In this document: one piece after another, positions 1 to 11,644 of the stretch
Layout: the number at the start of each line of letters is the position of its first letter
Position numbering within the stretch: the first letter of the stretch is position 1
Source: Siphonodentalium dalli
Taxonomy: Eukaryota > Mollusca > Scaphopoda > Gadilida > Siphonodentaliidae
Assembly (NCBI GenBank): GCA_032622095.1
Contig: CP136065.1
Coordinates: 155,625,577 to 155,689,576 of the forward strand
Length of the DNA: 64,000 bases
Direction of reading: 5' to 3'
The notes under the pieces: model-generated
Databases searched by the model: none
What the model saw: the letters and a program-made list of their open reading frames with translations, nothing else
Told to the model about the DNA's origin: nothing
Program-made: the position numbers and the translations under genes

Positions 1-476
1 CATTCTGCAAATGACAGACACAATATTTGCAGGCTTGTAACCAATATCACAAGGTGGTTTGAGTCGAAGGAAACATGTACTATGATTTATGTAGCTTGTT
101 TATAGATCTGAATTTCATTATTTTATTATGTACTCTTATTACAGCATACACATTACACATGTTATAGTTTTTGTACATCATTTCCGTCCTAGTTCATTGC
201 ATTCCAATAATTTATTGATGCAGTATCATATTGATACATGTATGCACAAATAAACATTGAAGATGACTTGTCGATTTATATTATTAATGCTCTCCCTGTT
301 GAGGATAACCAGGTGTGGGGAATCTGGAAATGACCCTATTTCACGATTATAGTTAAATAATAGTTAAATTAAATAAACCAATTCTTGCGCTATATAAGTG
401 CTCCAGCTGTTCGTTTAATCCAAAAGTTTGAGGATGTATCATTGTTTTCCGAAGATTTAGCTTCAATTCTAGAAGA
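1..476. other. No gene seen; AT-rich flank
   Basis: AT-rich sequence without a convincing reading frame. AATAAA near 250 sits in a context like the 3' tail of a retroposon, but I cannot assign a family. Confidence 0.4.
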
Positions 477-863
477 TTAAAGGTACTCAATCCGATTAAG
501 CGCCCTTAAACTACTATTTCTTTGGCTTCGGGGGTAAAAAATATTTGATTCGAGTCGAGGAACCCACCCTTCAAAGCTCAGAGTGATCAGATATCGATTT
601 TTGAATCAATCAAGTGGTTATTATTAACAATAATAACCACTTGATTTTAGAGTTATCCATCTTACACCCGCAATTTGCCGTAATTTGTCCATTTGAGACG
701 TGTAAGTGGACCACATCTCCAAAAATTAACACATTTCAAAAATCGATATCTGATCACTCTGAGCTTTGAAGGGTGGGTTCCTCGACTCGAATCAAATATT
801 TTTTACCCCAAAAGCCAAATAAATTGTAATTTAGGAGCGTCGAATCGGATTGAGTACCTTTAA
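477..863. mobile_element. TTAA-flanked MITE, family 1, copy 1
   Basis: Begins TTAA-AGGTACTCAATCCGAT and ends ATCGGATTGAGTACCT-TTAA. The arms are long and nearly self-complementary; the segment containing CGAGTCGAGGAACCCACCC recurs inverted near 770-790. TTAA on both sides fits a piggyBac- or Kolobok-type TTAA target duplication, and no transposase frame is present, so it is non-autonomous. The superfamily is inferred from the target site only. Four further copies lie in the window. Confidence 0.88.
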
Positions 864-2014
864 GTGTCTGAAATCAGTCTAGAAATTAGCCATCTGTGTG
901 TCATCTTAAAACTATCTGAAAACTGATTCAGTATGCATAGAATGTCTATTTTCAGGATTGACTTGTTTTCATTCTTGAATTTTGGCCTAAATCGGGAAAA
1001 ACAGAATTTAGAGAGCATTTCGGATTTACAAAAAAATGTAAACTATACTGAGCCGTGTCAACATGTTTTGTCAATGAATGGAATTTCAATGTATATGACA
1101 GGCTAACTATATTGCCTGCCACATTTTTTATATCACATATAGTTACATGTACATTAGATTACACATAATACCCATTCTCGTATAAGTGTCATATGATAGC
1201 CGTGAACTTGTGTGCAAATCGCTAATATTATATACTGTACAGTAAGTGTTAAATTTTTGTCGCAACTGTACCCAGCAAAATTTATTGGATAACATAGAAA
1301 CAGTAACTTGTATGGACCACATGGCAATTGTTTTTCCTGAAGTTTATGGTAATTTTGTATAGTGTAATGATTTATTTTGCCCAATACCTCCATTATAAAG
1401 CAGCGCAAAACTGCAAACATATTATGATTGGTGTCAACTTAATTTTTTTTTTTTGTATCGCAGATTTACACAACAATTCACAAATTTATGTACATGTACA
1501 TTTAGGTATAGTAAGTCATCAAGCATCGGGCGCTTATATGGAGCTATCTCCTCAGAAAGGAATATTATTTGCAAAGTAGAAAGATAGAACTAGAGACTGA
1601 GAAGTGAAAAGATGTGGAGTGAAAAACAGAATACATTGGCATACATGAAGTAAAGGTAGAACTGGTGGAAAGAAAAAGGAAAAAGCATGACTAATGCTTC
1701 TGTGAATTCCTAGCAAACATTTGGTGTCCACTGATTCTTAAAGCGACTCATAATTCATCCATCTTCAACATAACAGTTTCTCAATTCTTTAGATAAAAAT
1801 TTGGCATTTGCATCAATTATTATATGCACGGTCGTGTTACTAAAGGGAGACTACCTAAATCTAGCCATTGTTTAAGCCATCACCTACTCTATTCAACAGA
1901 AAATATGCAATAAATGAATGATTTTGAGTCATGCAGGGATGAGTGCAAAAACACACTAATATAATCTATGAACGATGTAAAAAAAAACATGGTAATTATA
2001 ATGATTAATAATTA
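864..2014. other. Intergenic, no gene seen
   Basis: AT-rich sequence with short overlapping frames on both strands (for example around 1154-1579), none with recognisable domains, splice context or paralogues in the window. Confidence 0.5.
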
Positions 2015-2253
2015 TTAAAGGTACTCAATCTAATTAGACGCTAACAATAATAACCACTTGATTTTAGAGTTATCCATCTTACACCCGCAATTTGTCCGTA
2101 ATTTGCCCGTTTGAGATGTGGAAGTGGCCCACATCTCCAAAAATTTACACATTTCAAAAATCGATATCTGATCACTCTGAGCTTTGAATGGGGGGTTCCT
2201 CGACTCGAATCAAATATTTTTTAGGGGTGCTTAATCGGATTGAGTACCTTTAA
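2015..2253. mobile_element. TTAA-flanked MITE, family 1, copy 2 (internally deleted)
   Basis: Same TTAA-AGGTACTC and GAGTACCT-TTAA ends as copy 1. Shortly after the left end the sequence jumps to the middle of the consensus (AATAATAACCACTTGATTTT), so most of the left arm is deleted. Confidence 0.85.
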
Positions 2254-3017
2254 AGTCTTTTACTCATTTTCGTATTTGTTATAGGGTTGTTCTTTGTGAA
2301 CGTGAATGTATTTAAGTCTCATTATTGACTGATATTAATTCTTCTATTGGATATTTTCTGTTGAGTATATTAGGAGATGGCCACATAAATGACTGAATTT
2401 AGGTACAGTTTCTCATAATCCTTGCAACGACTTATCAGAGTGATATCAATTCGTATCAGATAAGATATTAATACCGTACTCATATTTAACTTCGCACAGT
2501 ACTATTTTCGCGCATCCATGCAGCGTTTCGAGAATTTAATACTGAGCAAAAAAGAATAGTACGACTCTTAACCAGAGAATTATTATTCCCAGTATTTTCT
2601 AGAACCGAATATTGCTTGAGTAAATTGAAAATTCTCCTAACAAATTCGAGACCATCAGTTACGAAAAACCTGTCCGTAAGATGGTCAGATATGTCTTATC
2701 AACGACTGGCTGTTCTCCAGGTGAAAAAAGGAATGGGTATCAACCACCTGTCAGTCTGCCCTCATTTTAGTGGATAATTTGAATCAACTTATTCCCATTG
2801 CTATAACATACTGGTACTTCGTGTAAAATTGTATAATAAAAATTTGATTATTTTTTATGTTTATTTCGTATTAAAAATATAACAAATAACGGTAACATAA
2901 TTATACATGGACATACAATACGAGCACTATTCAAAGAATACATTTGTAATAATTCATATAGAAATAATTTAAGCACTATGTTATAATAGTTGGATATCAC
3001 TTGAGCAACAGTACTGT

Positions 3018-3971
3018 CTACAATATAGCTAAGGTGGCGACACTGGACGGCATTGGTCTCTTCAATGTCTTGCTCGTCATCTGGATTCTCTTTAGGACCA
3101 ACTTGCGTTCTGACTTGGTGGCACCTCTAACTGCTACGTCATTCTCGTCGATGGCCGGAAATCTGCTTCGGCTGATGAATCGTCGATGAATCTGGTTCGG
3201 AAGGCTCTTGAACTTCTTTAGAATGGATTTCTTTCCCTTAGTAACCTTGGAGTTGTTGTGTCGTAGATCTGGTGTTGTCGTTGCTCGCGGGATGTTTCCT
3301 CGCTGGTCGTCGGATTGGTAACATGAGTCGTTCAAGGTACCATCTTCGGATCCGATAGAAGCACGTGCTTGGGCGAACGTGAGAGAATCGTCATAATCGT
3401 CGTCGTCCTCAGAGCTAGTGTCAAGGTGGATGGATGGTACCATAGTTTCGTTGGCTGTGGAATGAAGTCTCTGCGCACTCTTGTATCTGCCATAGAAACC
3501 ACTGTCTCCGGAAGAAGTTTTGGCGGCGTCATCGTCATCGGAACAATAGTCGTTCATGTTCTGCAAGGAAGCATATCGTATCACAACTGTGTCGCACATA
3601 TCACCAGCCAGGGTCTCCTTCTCAACTCTTGACACATGTCTGTCGTCGTTCATGGTTGAAGATGCTACCGGAAAAAAGTTTCTGAGCTGGTCAGTAGACT
3701 TGGAAATCTCACATCTCTTGTCGATGAATGTGGAACAGGCTTGTGGCATGGGACAGTTGAGCTTTCTGGCGATGGATGGTCGTTGTGTGTTGGTGCTTCG
3801 TTTCGGCGTGCTGTAGAGTTGATCTTTCGTTGGGGTTGACGAAGCTTTCGGATTGAATTTTCTGCTGATTTTCCGGTAGGCGGGGAAATCTCGGTTCTGT
3901 TGGTGTATGTCTATCTCTACGTTGCATTGGGCGGCGAACATGTCGGCCAACTGTGATGTTTCTCGTACCAT
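3018..3971 (-). CDS. Paralogue family gene 1: unknown 317-aa protein
   Basis: I do not recognise this protein. It starts at the ATG five bases after a clear acceptor (CTATTTGCAG, cut between 3977 and 3976) and ends with TAG at 3018-3020. Visible layout: N-terminus MVRETSQLADMFAAQC; a Ser/Thr/Pro-rich region with RKFNPKASSTP (38-48) and MPQACSTF (75-82); acidic patches at 142-148 and 188-195; DSGFYG at 156-161; a strongly basic stretch at 245-270 (KKSILKKFKSLPNQIHRRF inside it); C-terminus ending VATLAIL. No signal peptide or membrane segment. The composition suggests an intrinsically disordered intracellular protein, perhaps nuclear, but that is inference. Four paralogues keep this layout, so the frame is real. 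A poly(A) signal candidate (AATAAA, minus strand) is at 2860-2865. Confidence 0.88.
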   Translation of the reverse strand: MVRETSQLADMFAAQCNVEIDIHQQNRDFPAYRKISRKFNPKASSTPTKDQLYSTPKRSTNTQRPSIARKLNCPMPQACSTFIDKRCEISKSTDQLRNFFPVASSTMNDDRHVSRVEKETLAGDMCDTVVIRYASLQNMNDYCSDDDDAAKTSSGDSGFYGRYKSAQRLHSTANETMVPSIHLDTSSEDDDDYDDSLTFAQARASIGSEDGTLNDSCYQSDDQRGNIPRATTTPDLRHNNSKVTKGKKSILKKFKSLPNQIHRRFISRSRFPAIDENDVAVRGATKSERKLVLKRIQMTSKTLKRPMPSSVATLAIL

Positions 3972-4094
3972 TATATCTGCAAATAGAAATAGGGGAAATA
4001 TTGTTATTATATTGCTATATACACGATTTAAATGAGAGACTAGAAAAAACCCAATATGGAGGGGAATGCGCTACAAACATTTAGTCAGACTTAC

Positions 4095-4252
4095 CTAATA
4101 TGAAATGAACAAGCCTTGAATTCAAGAAAATGAAAGTTGCCCTTCTATATTGAGGTATATATACCATTGACAGACGACGTGAGTGTCGCTGACCTCATTA
4201 AACAAAGTGTCATCACTTCCAAAATTCAGAGTGGCTAACGAAACACGTCAGT
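4095..4252 (-). promoter_or_regulatory. Gene 1 promoter and 5'-UTR exon
   Basis: Read on the minus strand: a TATA-like core at 4155-4164, a short untranslated exon of about 30-40 bases, and a donor AG|GTAAGT with the exon ending at 4095. The intron is 3977-4094 (118 bp). Upstream, a TGACGTGTTTC block (about 4235-4251) and a TGATGACACTTTGTTTA block (about 4198-4215) are preserved at gene 2 and at the relic near 16.8 kb. The transcription start (about 4125-4130) is inferred from TATA spacing. TGACGTG resembles a CRE-like core; the binding factor is unknown. Confidence 0.7.
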
Positions 4253-4585
4253 TCACCATGTCGCTAAATGTTTAGACAAACAAGAGTTCAACCAATAATC
4301 ACGGGCGGTTGATCAAATCGCAATACAAACAAATGTTGTGGGTGTGAAAACATTAATATTAACATTAACAGTTGCTGACAATCAAAGTTTACCAAGTTGC
4401 ATGTTGAAAGTCAACAGATTTATTCGTATCGTTTCGACAAACATTACTTTGATAGTTTTCAATAACAAAATTATAATATTTCGCATTTACAGTTTACTAT
4501 AACGGATGTACCTGGTGCTGCTTGAGTATAAAGTGTGGCACAATTTAAATTTAATCAATTACCATAAATTAGGAACTGCTGTTTG

Positions 4586-5113
4586 TTAAAGGCACGGGCG
4601 GTGTTCGTTGCAGAAATAGTCACATTTGTTCAAATCGCCATCAACAGAAGGAATATTAAAATATATATAGTTTAGTTCATATGCCAAGCATAATCAGCGC
4701 GTAAATAGTATATTGTCGTCAAGACGAACGATGTTGTACGTAAACAAGAACCAGCTCGTGTTACAGAAGTTTTGCTTCTGTTTACATAACACAGCACAAT
4801 TCTATTGGTTAATCACACACAAATGATATAAACGCTCTTTATTATTTCCATATCAGGAAAACAGTAACAAATAACGCTCTTTATGTTTACCATATCCGAA
4901 TCTAAACAAAAGCCAGGTTCCGTTACGTTTTTTGCTTTTGTTTACACAACAAAGGAAAAACATTTGACAATAACATACTGTTTATGCCATAGTTCTGATT
5001 TCTATAAGAACAAAGTCTGTCTATATTTTCACTATTCTTTCTGTTTATGGCGGTTTTGACGGAGCTTAATATTTTAACAGCATACCCACCACCAACGCCG
5101 CCCGTACCTTTAA
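4586..5113. mobile_element. TTAA-flanked element, family 2, full copy
   Basis: Left end TTAA-AGGCACGGGCGGTGTT, right end AACGCCGCCCGTACCT-TTAA, giving imperfect terminal inverted repeats of about 16 bp plus TTAA duplications. No transposase frame, so non-autonomous. A partial copy is at 44111-44402, which lacks about 190 bp of the interior (about 4790-4980) that carries two AACGCTCTTTAT motifs. Confidence 0.82.
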
Positions 5114-6104
5114 ACTTCGTAGTTGTTGTTGTTCTCGCTGGCTCGTCGGTCGTTTGTCACGTGCATGTTTGGATGTAGCCGGAACCTGTTCAGTCGATGA
5201 TCTCTATCTTAGCTTGATTCCTTGCTCGCATTTCTCCAGAGCTGTCTTTTGATAAATTTGGATACATATAAGGCTAAGCTTCCCTACTTAGGCGGTGCAT
5301 CTCGACATAATATATAGATTCCATGCAGAGCGTGCCGATAATGCACATGGCCTGAAATTCCTTAAGTGGAAAATCAAGGAAAATGTTGTCTTACCTTCCT
5401 TGTTAGAATATACCATCCCAATACTAAGCGAGTCGTGAGTTATATTAACACACGATATCTATTTAAATAGAATATAAGTTATAACACGTATGTGAAGAGC
5501 CTTTGTTGTTTACAAGTCGAGGTAAATGCTACTTATTTGCTAATTTCCCGATGTATGTGCATGTGTGCACATTTTAGAATCTTTGTATACTGAGCTAATT
5601 GTATTGCAAGCGGAGTGGATATGGTCTCAAGTTTTGAACTTGTTTGGATCGACAGCCCATATATTCAGTTTATGTGTGAAAACCATTTATCCGAAAATAT
5701 AATCAAATGTATATATACGGTAAAATATAAATAGCGTACTTGTCGTTCTTTGCCTCGATAAAGTTAAAATATAAAGAGCGTTCGCGTCGTTTCTGTTCGG
5801 TGTGTGACTCCGCATTCAAGTCGTTGTTTGTCCCGATACGGCCACAATAAAAAACGTAAATCGTGTCGTTTATGTTCGGTAATGCGGTTTTAACGGCATA
5901 TGGTCAACAGGCGAGGACTGGCAGATTCCGGACCGACACCATGTTACTCAGAGAGCCAAACAAATCCATTCCAAATTTCATCTCAATCGATGCAGCAATG
6001 TGGATTGCTTTATAGAGAACATATCTATATAGAGAGACACACACATTCGCATTTATATATTATATGTTTTAAATTTTTTTTCAAATAAATAAAACAAAAC
6101 GATG
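5114..6104. other. Intergenic, no gene seen
   Basis: No supported gene. It contains further AAAGAGCGTT motifs (near 5773) like those in the family 2 element and at 18.85-18.99 kb, so part may be old transposon sequence. Confidence 0.45.
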
Positions 6105-6581
6105 TTAAAGGTACTCAACCCGATAAAACTCCTCTCAATTACCATTTCAATGGCTTCGGGGGTCAAAAATATTTGATTCGAGTCGAGGAAGTCACCCATC
6201 AAAGCTCAGATTTGTTAGATATCGATTTTAGAAATCTATTATTTTTCATTATCGGAAATACTATCTGGCCCAGAACTCAGTCAAAATTGCATTAAAATTA
6301 CCACTTGATTTTAGAGTTATTCATCCTTGTCTGTTTGAATAGATTTGGAGTACACATCCAGAGCAGATTACGGCAGTTATTGGTACTCATCTCGAGAACA
6401 TAACAAATTTGAAAAATCAATATCTAATAACTCTGAGCTTTGTTTGATGGGTTCCTCGACTCGAATCAAATATTTTTTACCCCCAAAGCCAAAGAAATAG
6501 TAATATAGGACCCTCTGATCGGATTGTTGTTGTTGGAATCTGTTGAGATGGGGACCCTCTTTACGGGTTGAGTACCTTTAA
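6105..6581. mobile_element. TTAA-flanked MITE, family 1, copy 3
   Basis: TTAA-AGGTACTCAACCCGATAA at the left and CGGGTTGAGTACCT-TTAA at the right. The interior is almost the same as copy 4 at 17238-17714 but in inverted orientation, including a GTTGTTGTTGGAATCTGTTG segment near the end. No coding capacity. Confidence 0.88.
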
Positions 6582-7440
6582 ATTAGATTTTTATGTTGTT
6601 GTTTTATTTTTATGTTGTTGTTTTAACACTAAATCGTTGATAAAAAAAAATGGCAACACCTTTATTAAACAATACGTTGTAATGCATCAACAAATAATAA
6701 TAACGCGATGCTGGATCTGGATTAGATCATGTCACGAATCTCTACTCTGGCTGACGCCCGTATAGATCATATGCCACCAGTATTCATCACCTGGGAACTT
6801 TGAAAGTTTTGACAGGGAAACTTTTAAATTCTAAAAAATAACGAGGGGTATATATTTCTTAGTTATTACCCGTTCCCTAATAATGTAGTTCACTGTATGT
6901 GAACGTCCCATCTCAAAATTGCACAATTTAAGTGACTTTGTGAGGGATTTTGCTTTGCGCCGCTTACAATTATTTGAATTTTCCTTAGTAATTATTTGGT
7001 GTAAACAATATTTTAATTTCGAACAAAACATGTAATACATACAAACAATTTGACATAAATAATAATAGAGTTCAAAACGGGGATTAGACAACAAGCCCAA
7101 AGGCTTTTATCAAGTCTTTTCCCCGGAGAAGGGAAGTTTACCCTTGGTATCAGAATAGATACCATATATGGTAAGTTTAGCAGACGGGGAAAACATGTTA
7201 GATCCGAAAAATATTGTTCAAGGAGGGGGTATAGAGGGATCGAGTGCAGGAAGGAAAGAATGTTTGTCAAGTTAATTGGTATTGCATACCGTGCATCAGC
7301 CAAAACGAAAGATGGGAGTGAAGCGACTTCAATAATGATTATCTCTATTTTGATATGCCGTGATAATATATATAGTGAGGTGGAGTCTAAATATTCATAC
7401 ATGAGATCATTTGATAAACATTAAATTATACTGCAAGTGT
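6582..7440. repeat. Intergenic with LINE-type 3'-UTR remnant
   Basis: About 6998-7250 matches 11645-11850 in layout: minus-strand AATATTGTTTACACCAA end, then a self-complementary GACTTGATAAAAGCC block and a GACGGG block. I read it as a minus-strand LINE 3' end without coding sequence. A second short block (about 6715-6805) recurs inverted at about 8730-8820. No gene seen. Confidence 0.45.
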
Positions 7441-7483
7441 TATCAAGTTGTATAAAGGGGTTAACCAGGCATGGGTCCCCAAA

Positions 7484-7660
7484 GAAACCCATCTCGGTGA
7501 TTCCCGGAAATCCAAACTTGGCCCACCCCCTGAGAATCATAGGTGCATATGTTTAAACACGAGGGGGGGGGGGTAACTGAGCAAGGCTCCCTATAGAAAC
7601 CCAAATCGGCGTTTTCCCGGAAATCCAACTTAGCCGACTCCCTGAGAATCATGGGTGCAC
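7484..7660. repeat. Two-copy tandem repeat, period about 112 bp
   Basis: The segment with CCCGGAAATCC and CCCTGAGAATCAT appears at 7484-7547 and again at 7596-7660 with scattered differences. A run of ten G lies between them. Confidence 0.75.
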
Positions 7661-7819
7661 TCATTAAGTTTCATTCTATAAAAGCTTAGGGCATAAATGA
7701 ATCACCTCTGTGCGTAAAGATATGACCACGGCATAACAAAAAGAAACAATACAACTTTGTAAAAGTACCGTATATATTTTAGTTACACAACTTTGATATT
7801 TATAACATATATTATTGTC

Positions 7820-8475
7820 CGCCGACCCAACGGGTTCGGAGGACTATTATAATCAGCCTGTGCGTGCGTCCGTGGAGGGAGCGTGCGTGTGTGCGTCCGA
7901 GGTTTCCGGATGATAACTTTAGTTTGAAATTAAATTTGGTATGTGGGTTTACTAGCAGAAAAGACAGGTCAAGTTCGAATTCTGGTTCCGTCCGCCAATT
8001 TTAACCAGAGTTATGCCCCCTTTTCGACTTTTCGTCTGTTAACATTTTTGGTTTCCGACCGATAACTCCAGCTTGGATTATTTAATCTGAACCAAAGTTT
8101 GTGTGGGTATTTCCCAGCTAACGACACAGGCCAAGTTCGAATATGGGTTCCGTCCAATTATTTTTACATGAGTTACGACCCTTTTTCGACTTAGAATTTG
8201 ACCGCGTCTGTTAACATTTTTGGTTTCCGACCGATAACTCCAGTTTGGATTATTTGATCTAAACCAAAGTTGGTATGTGTCTTTCTCTCAGCAAAACACA
8301 GGTCAAGTTCGAATTCGGGTTCCGCCCGCCAATTTTCACCAGAGTTATGTCCCTTTTTTACTTAGAATGTTTGCCAATTTGAGGTTTCCGGATGATAACT
8401 TTAGTAAATGTGTACTGAATGAAATTAAATTTGGCATGTAGGTTTACTAGCACTAAAGACAAGTTTTTATGCGCA
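7820..8475. repeat. Degenerate tandem/dispersed repeat
   Basis: Three to four diverged units of about 150-180 bp repeat the phrases GATAACTCCAG/GATAACTTTAG, AGGTCAAGTTCGAAT, GGTTCCGTCCGCCAATTTT and CAGAGTTATG. It is non-coding. The style resembles repeats I associate with mollusc genomes (recollection, not a search). Confidence 0.7.
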
Positions 8476-8842
8476 AACAACGGTCGTATCAAGCCGACAC
8501 TTAGTTTATTTAAGAACCATGAACAAAAAAATCAAAATCAAATCGAAACGCAGTAATTATTTCAATGTTTATTGCGATATTGGCTCACAAAAGTCAAATA
8601 AAAGAATGCAATCTCGAGCTCGGACCCCCCCCCCCCAATGTGAAGTAGATTATTGAGGAACATGTATCAACAAATATATATATTCCCTGTCTTGTTTGTT
8701 CAATGTTATATAGTTCCCCGACAGAACATCAAAAAGTTCCCAGGTTTTGTACTGGTTGAATATGATCTATACGGGCTTTAGCCAGAGTAGAGATTCGTGG
8801 CATGATCTGGATATATACACTTCCAAGTAACCAATACACCCT

Positions 8843-9087
8843 GTCACTAACTCGTAGCCATATTGGGTCCACCAGGTCCGGTTCCGTGGTTTTATAGTGT
8901 TTTAGGTCAAAGTTTTGGAGTAGCATTCCATATATGGAAGTCATGAATAATTCAAAAGCTCCATATATGGAAATGCTACTCCAAAACTTAGACCAGTAGC
9001 ACTATACCTATGGAACCTGGACTGGAAGAATATCGGAAACCACGGAACGGAACTGGATGTACACCAATATGGCCGCGACCCAGTGAT
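8843..9087. mobile_element. Palindromic fold-back element (MITE-like)
   Basis: Arms 8843-8940 and 8961-9087 are imperfect reverse complements around a short centre: CCATATTGG / CCAATATGG outside, CCGTGGTT / AACCACGG in the middle, CATTCCATATATGG / CCATATATGGAAATG at the centre. Non-coding. Target duplication not determined. Confidence 0.75.
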
Positions 9088-9119
9088 CACGCTTATTATG
9101 TTTTTTGTTTTTGTTTTTT

Positions 9120-9612
9120 TAAACATATTTTATTTGTAGTATAATACAAAATGGATTGGGGTACAAGTTACAAAATTTAATGGGCCCCTCTCCGGTATAC
9201 ATTGGTACAAACAATTTGTTTAAAAAAGTGGCACAATAAGTAACTTAGTTACAGCTGCATGTGGTGAATGGAAAAGATGATGATGGAAGATTGTAACAGT
9301 TATTTAGGAAGGGTGAGAATGAGAATGATTGGTGGGAGTGCCAACGCCGAGTGTGCATGCTATGCTGAGGCGAAAAAAAACAACATATTTGTTAATTGAT
9401 AAACTAATTTATTATCGTAAAATTTTACTGGAAACGTTTAGTCTCCGCGATAAAATGTTGGTCTATTTTGAACAGTTTCACATTTTGTTTGTTAGGAGTA
9501 TTCGGGATGCCAACAAGTAGATTGTTCATATGTGTTAATTTAATTCCTTCTCTGTGTAGCAGGTGAAACATCTCCGTTCGTTCTGACTGGTAGTGGGGAC
9601 ACATAAATAAAG
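9120..9612 (-). pseudogene. LINE ORF2 C-terminal fragment (CR1-like)
   Basis: Minus-strand frame with CPHYQSERTEMFHLL ... NNLLVGI ... HFIAETKRF. This matches in order the C-terminal tail of the intact LINE ORF2 at 37.6-37.85 kb (CQRYTQLR ... KILLKGI ... YFILKSGRF). It is 5'-truncated with no reverse-transcriptase core; the low-coordinate side is an AATAAA-containing 3' end. Confidence 0.65.
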
Positions 9613-9619
9613 AAGTAAT

Positions 9620-10231
9620 GATATATATCTTTATTGTCCCCATTAAGGAGAGTGGTTGTTTATACAATACTATTTACATTTGGATAATCAAAAATACTAC
9701 ACAATACAGTTATATACATTTGAGACGATGGATATGACTAATGCGCTAATTGCAGACAGTCGACGATAAAGTGTTATACCCTCACAGGTTGGCACACGTG
9801 ATACAAAAACAAGGCAGTGTCGATGATAACGCTGTCCAGTGACACTGCTATTTCTGTGTGAATGGGCACAGGTTGACCTCCCAGTATGACTGTATGAGGG
9901 CCATCATTTGCTGCATAGATAAAAAGTCCAGGAAGAGGTATATTCTGATGCCATATTTGTCAATAATCAGATCCCAGTAACAGTTTCGAATTTGGACTAT
10001 AACATCAGCTTGGTAGGACCAAAGTACATGCGAAAGCTCATAGTCAAACCGTGAATCGCACATTCTGCATACAGAGTTGTTGTCGTAGGTTGACTTGTTA
10101 AGTAGCAAGGCAAGATTTCTTAGCGGCATCGATAGAAGTCGGTTTGATTTTAATATCCGCCATATGTTCCACATATCGTTAGGGTAAGGATGACATCGAA
10201 GAACTAGAGCGAAATTTGGATAAAAACTCAT
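9620..10231 (-). pseudogene. LINE ORF2 C-terminal fragment
   Basis: Minus-strand frame of about 127 residues with a CCHC-like cluster (CRMCDSRFDYELSHVLW) after LALLLNKSTYDNN. It aligns in order with the plus-strand frame at 10216-11382 (LVLLLNRTTYANNLVCHLC), so it is a diverged relative in opposite orientation. 3' end near 9620 (ACAATAAAGATATATA on the minus strand). 5'-truncated. Confidence 0.75.
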
Positions 10232-11640
10232 ATGACCGCTCGGGAAGGATATGGAGGTTGGGCAATCAAACTATTCAGGAAGTTACAGAATGTGCCCATC
10301 TTGGTTTAATTCAGGACAAGTTTGCGAAGCAGGTCAATTCCGCCTCTTCTGTGTCGACAAAAATGAGGAACAACTTTTTCAATATCATGGGTAACAAACT
10401 TATGAAATCCACTACACCCATCACCATGACAAATGTCCTCAAAACTGTTGTTCTACCGAGAGCTCTCTACGGTGTCGAGGTGGTTCCTTTTTATCAAAGT
10501 TCCGCCATCACCATTATGAACAAAGCCGCCAGAACATGTCTCAAATACGCACAATCCCTCCCAAAACGAGCGTCAACTAGGCTATCGCTAGGTCTTCTTG
10601 GATTTCTACCAATTGAATATCAACTGCATATAAAAAAAAATTGCTTTATGGGACGTCTTATCCATCTACCGTTCGGCCATCAATTACCATTACGACTGTT
10701 TGTCCTGAAAGCACACCTCTACAGACTATACAGTCGCTCCAGTGGTTTTGTACAGGAAATGTTCTCCATATTAGCCAAATACGATCTTTTGAACTATTTG
10801 AACGACTACCTGGACATTGGGGTCTTCCCAAAACTGTCAACGTGGATAACTCTGGTGAAGGCAGCTGTCATGGGAACGTTCATTTCCTCGTGGCAGACCA
10901 AAGTTTCGTCCGATCCATCCTTGCGAATTCTGTGGAAAGTTCACCCTAATCCCCTATCAAACTGGGCAGTCTGGAAACTTCTCCATGGAAACGCTCACAT
11001 GTTGAAATATCTCAAAAACTTAGTATTGCTTCTCAACAGGACTACCTATGCCAACAATTTAGTGTGTCATCTCTGCAGCGAAGTGTACTCGAACGAAATC
11101 GACCACGCCATGTTCGTATGCTCTTCTCCAGCCGCACTCATTATTAGAAACTCTTTTTGGGAAGGGATTATCTCTCGTTTCGGCATACCCGAATATTTTC
11201 ACCTTGCGTCGTTAGCCAGCGATGACCTGGTAGCAACCCTCCTCGGAAGTTCTCTGGAAACCCTAACAGAACACATATCTCACTGCCTCAAGGAACTAGT
11301 ATTATATTCTGCGAAGTTCCTGTACGTTCTCAGCACAATGATAAGGAATGGCGTACAACAACCCGTGTCTCGTCCATTGTAATTATCTTCTCAACACCCA
11401 CGCATGTTGTAACGACTAACTGTCATATCTGTTGGACAAATCAGATTTTCCTGCAACAAAAGCTGTTGTGAACATTCAAATGCATATATGCTTCACTCTC
11501 GTGGTTTCCAACACCTCTCCATACTTGTACATAACGGCCCACCACATTGGTCAGTGGAGCCCACTTTAATCCAACTGTATTTATATGTCATGTGTATCGA
11601 TCTCTCCTATACTTGGAGGTAATAAAGATATCTCTCTCTA
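10216..11640 (+). pseudogene. LINE ORF2 C-terminal half, frame open for 388 codons
   Basis: Frame 10216-11382. The first part (IWRLGNQTIQEVTECAHLGL) is the segment that follows the RT domain in LINE ORF2. Next come VVLPRALYGVEV and LGLLGFLPIEYQ, shared with the degraded LINE at 35.7 kb (ILPRALFA, LGLLGIHSIEFY). A CCHC-type cluster (CHLCSEVYSNEIDHAMFVC) ends it. The RT catalytic domain is missing, so this is a 5'-truncated insertion. The 3' tail ends near 11640 (AATAAAGATATCTCTCTC). It could be mistaken for a host gene because it has no internal stops. Confidence 0.8.
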
Positions 11641-11644
11641 GCTG

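Larger units (their letters stand above)
2750..4415. repeat. Segmental duplication, left copy (gene 1 unit)
   Basis: Sequence from about 2750 (CTGCCCTCATTTTAGTGGAT) through gene 1 and its promoter to about 4415 (CAATCAAAGTTTACCAAGTT) is repeated in the same order and orientation at about 14048-15740. Similarity continues well beyond the coding region, which shows DNA-level duplication. The edges are approximate. Confidence 0.85.

Noticed and set aside
3369-3816. Plus-strand frames of 86-87 codons opposite gene 1 (and equivalents opposite genes 2-5)
   Set aside because: They are shadows of the minus-strand coding exon and have no start context or splice signals of their own.
10216-11382. A 388-codon open frame that could be called a host gene
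   Set aside because: Its motif order and CCHC cluster are those of a LINE ORF2 C-terminus, and it shares them with two other fragments in the window.
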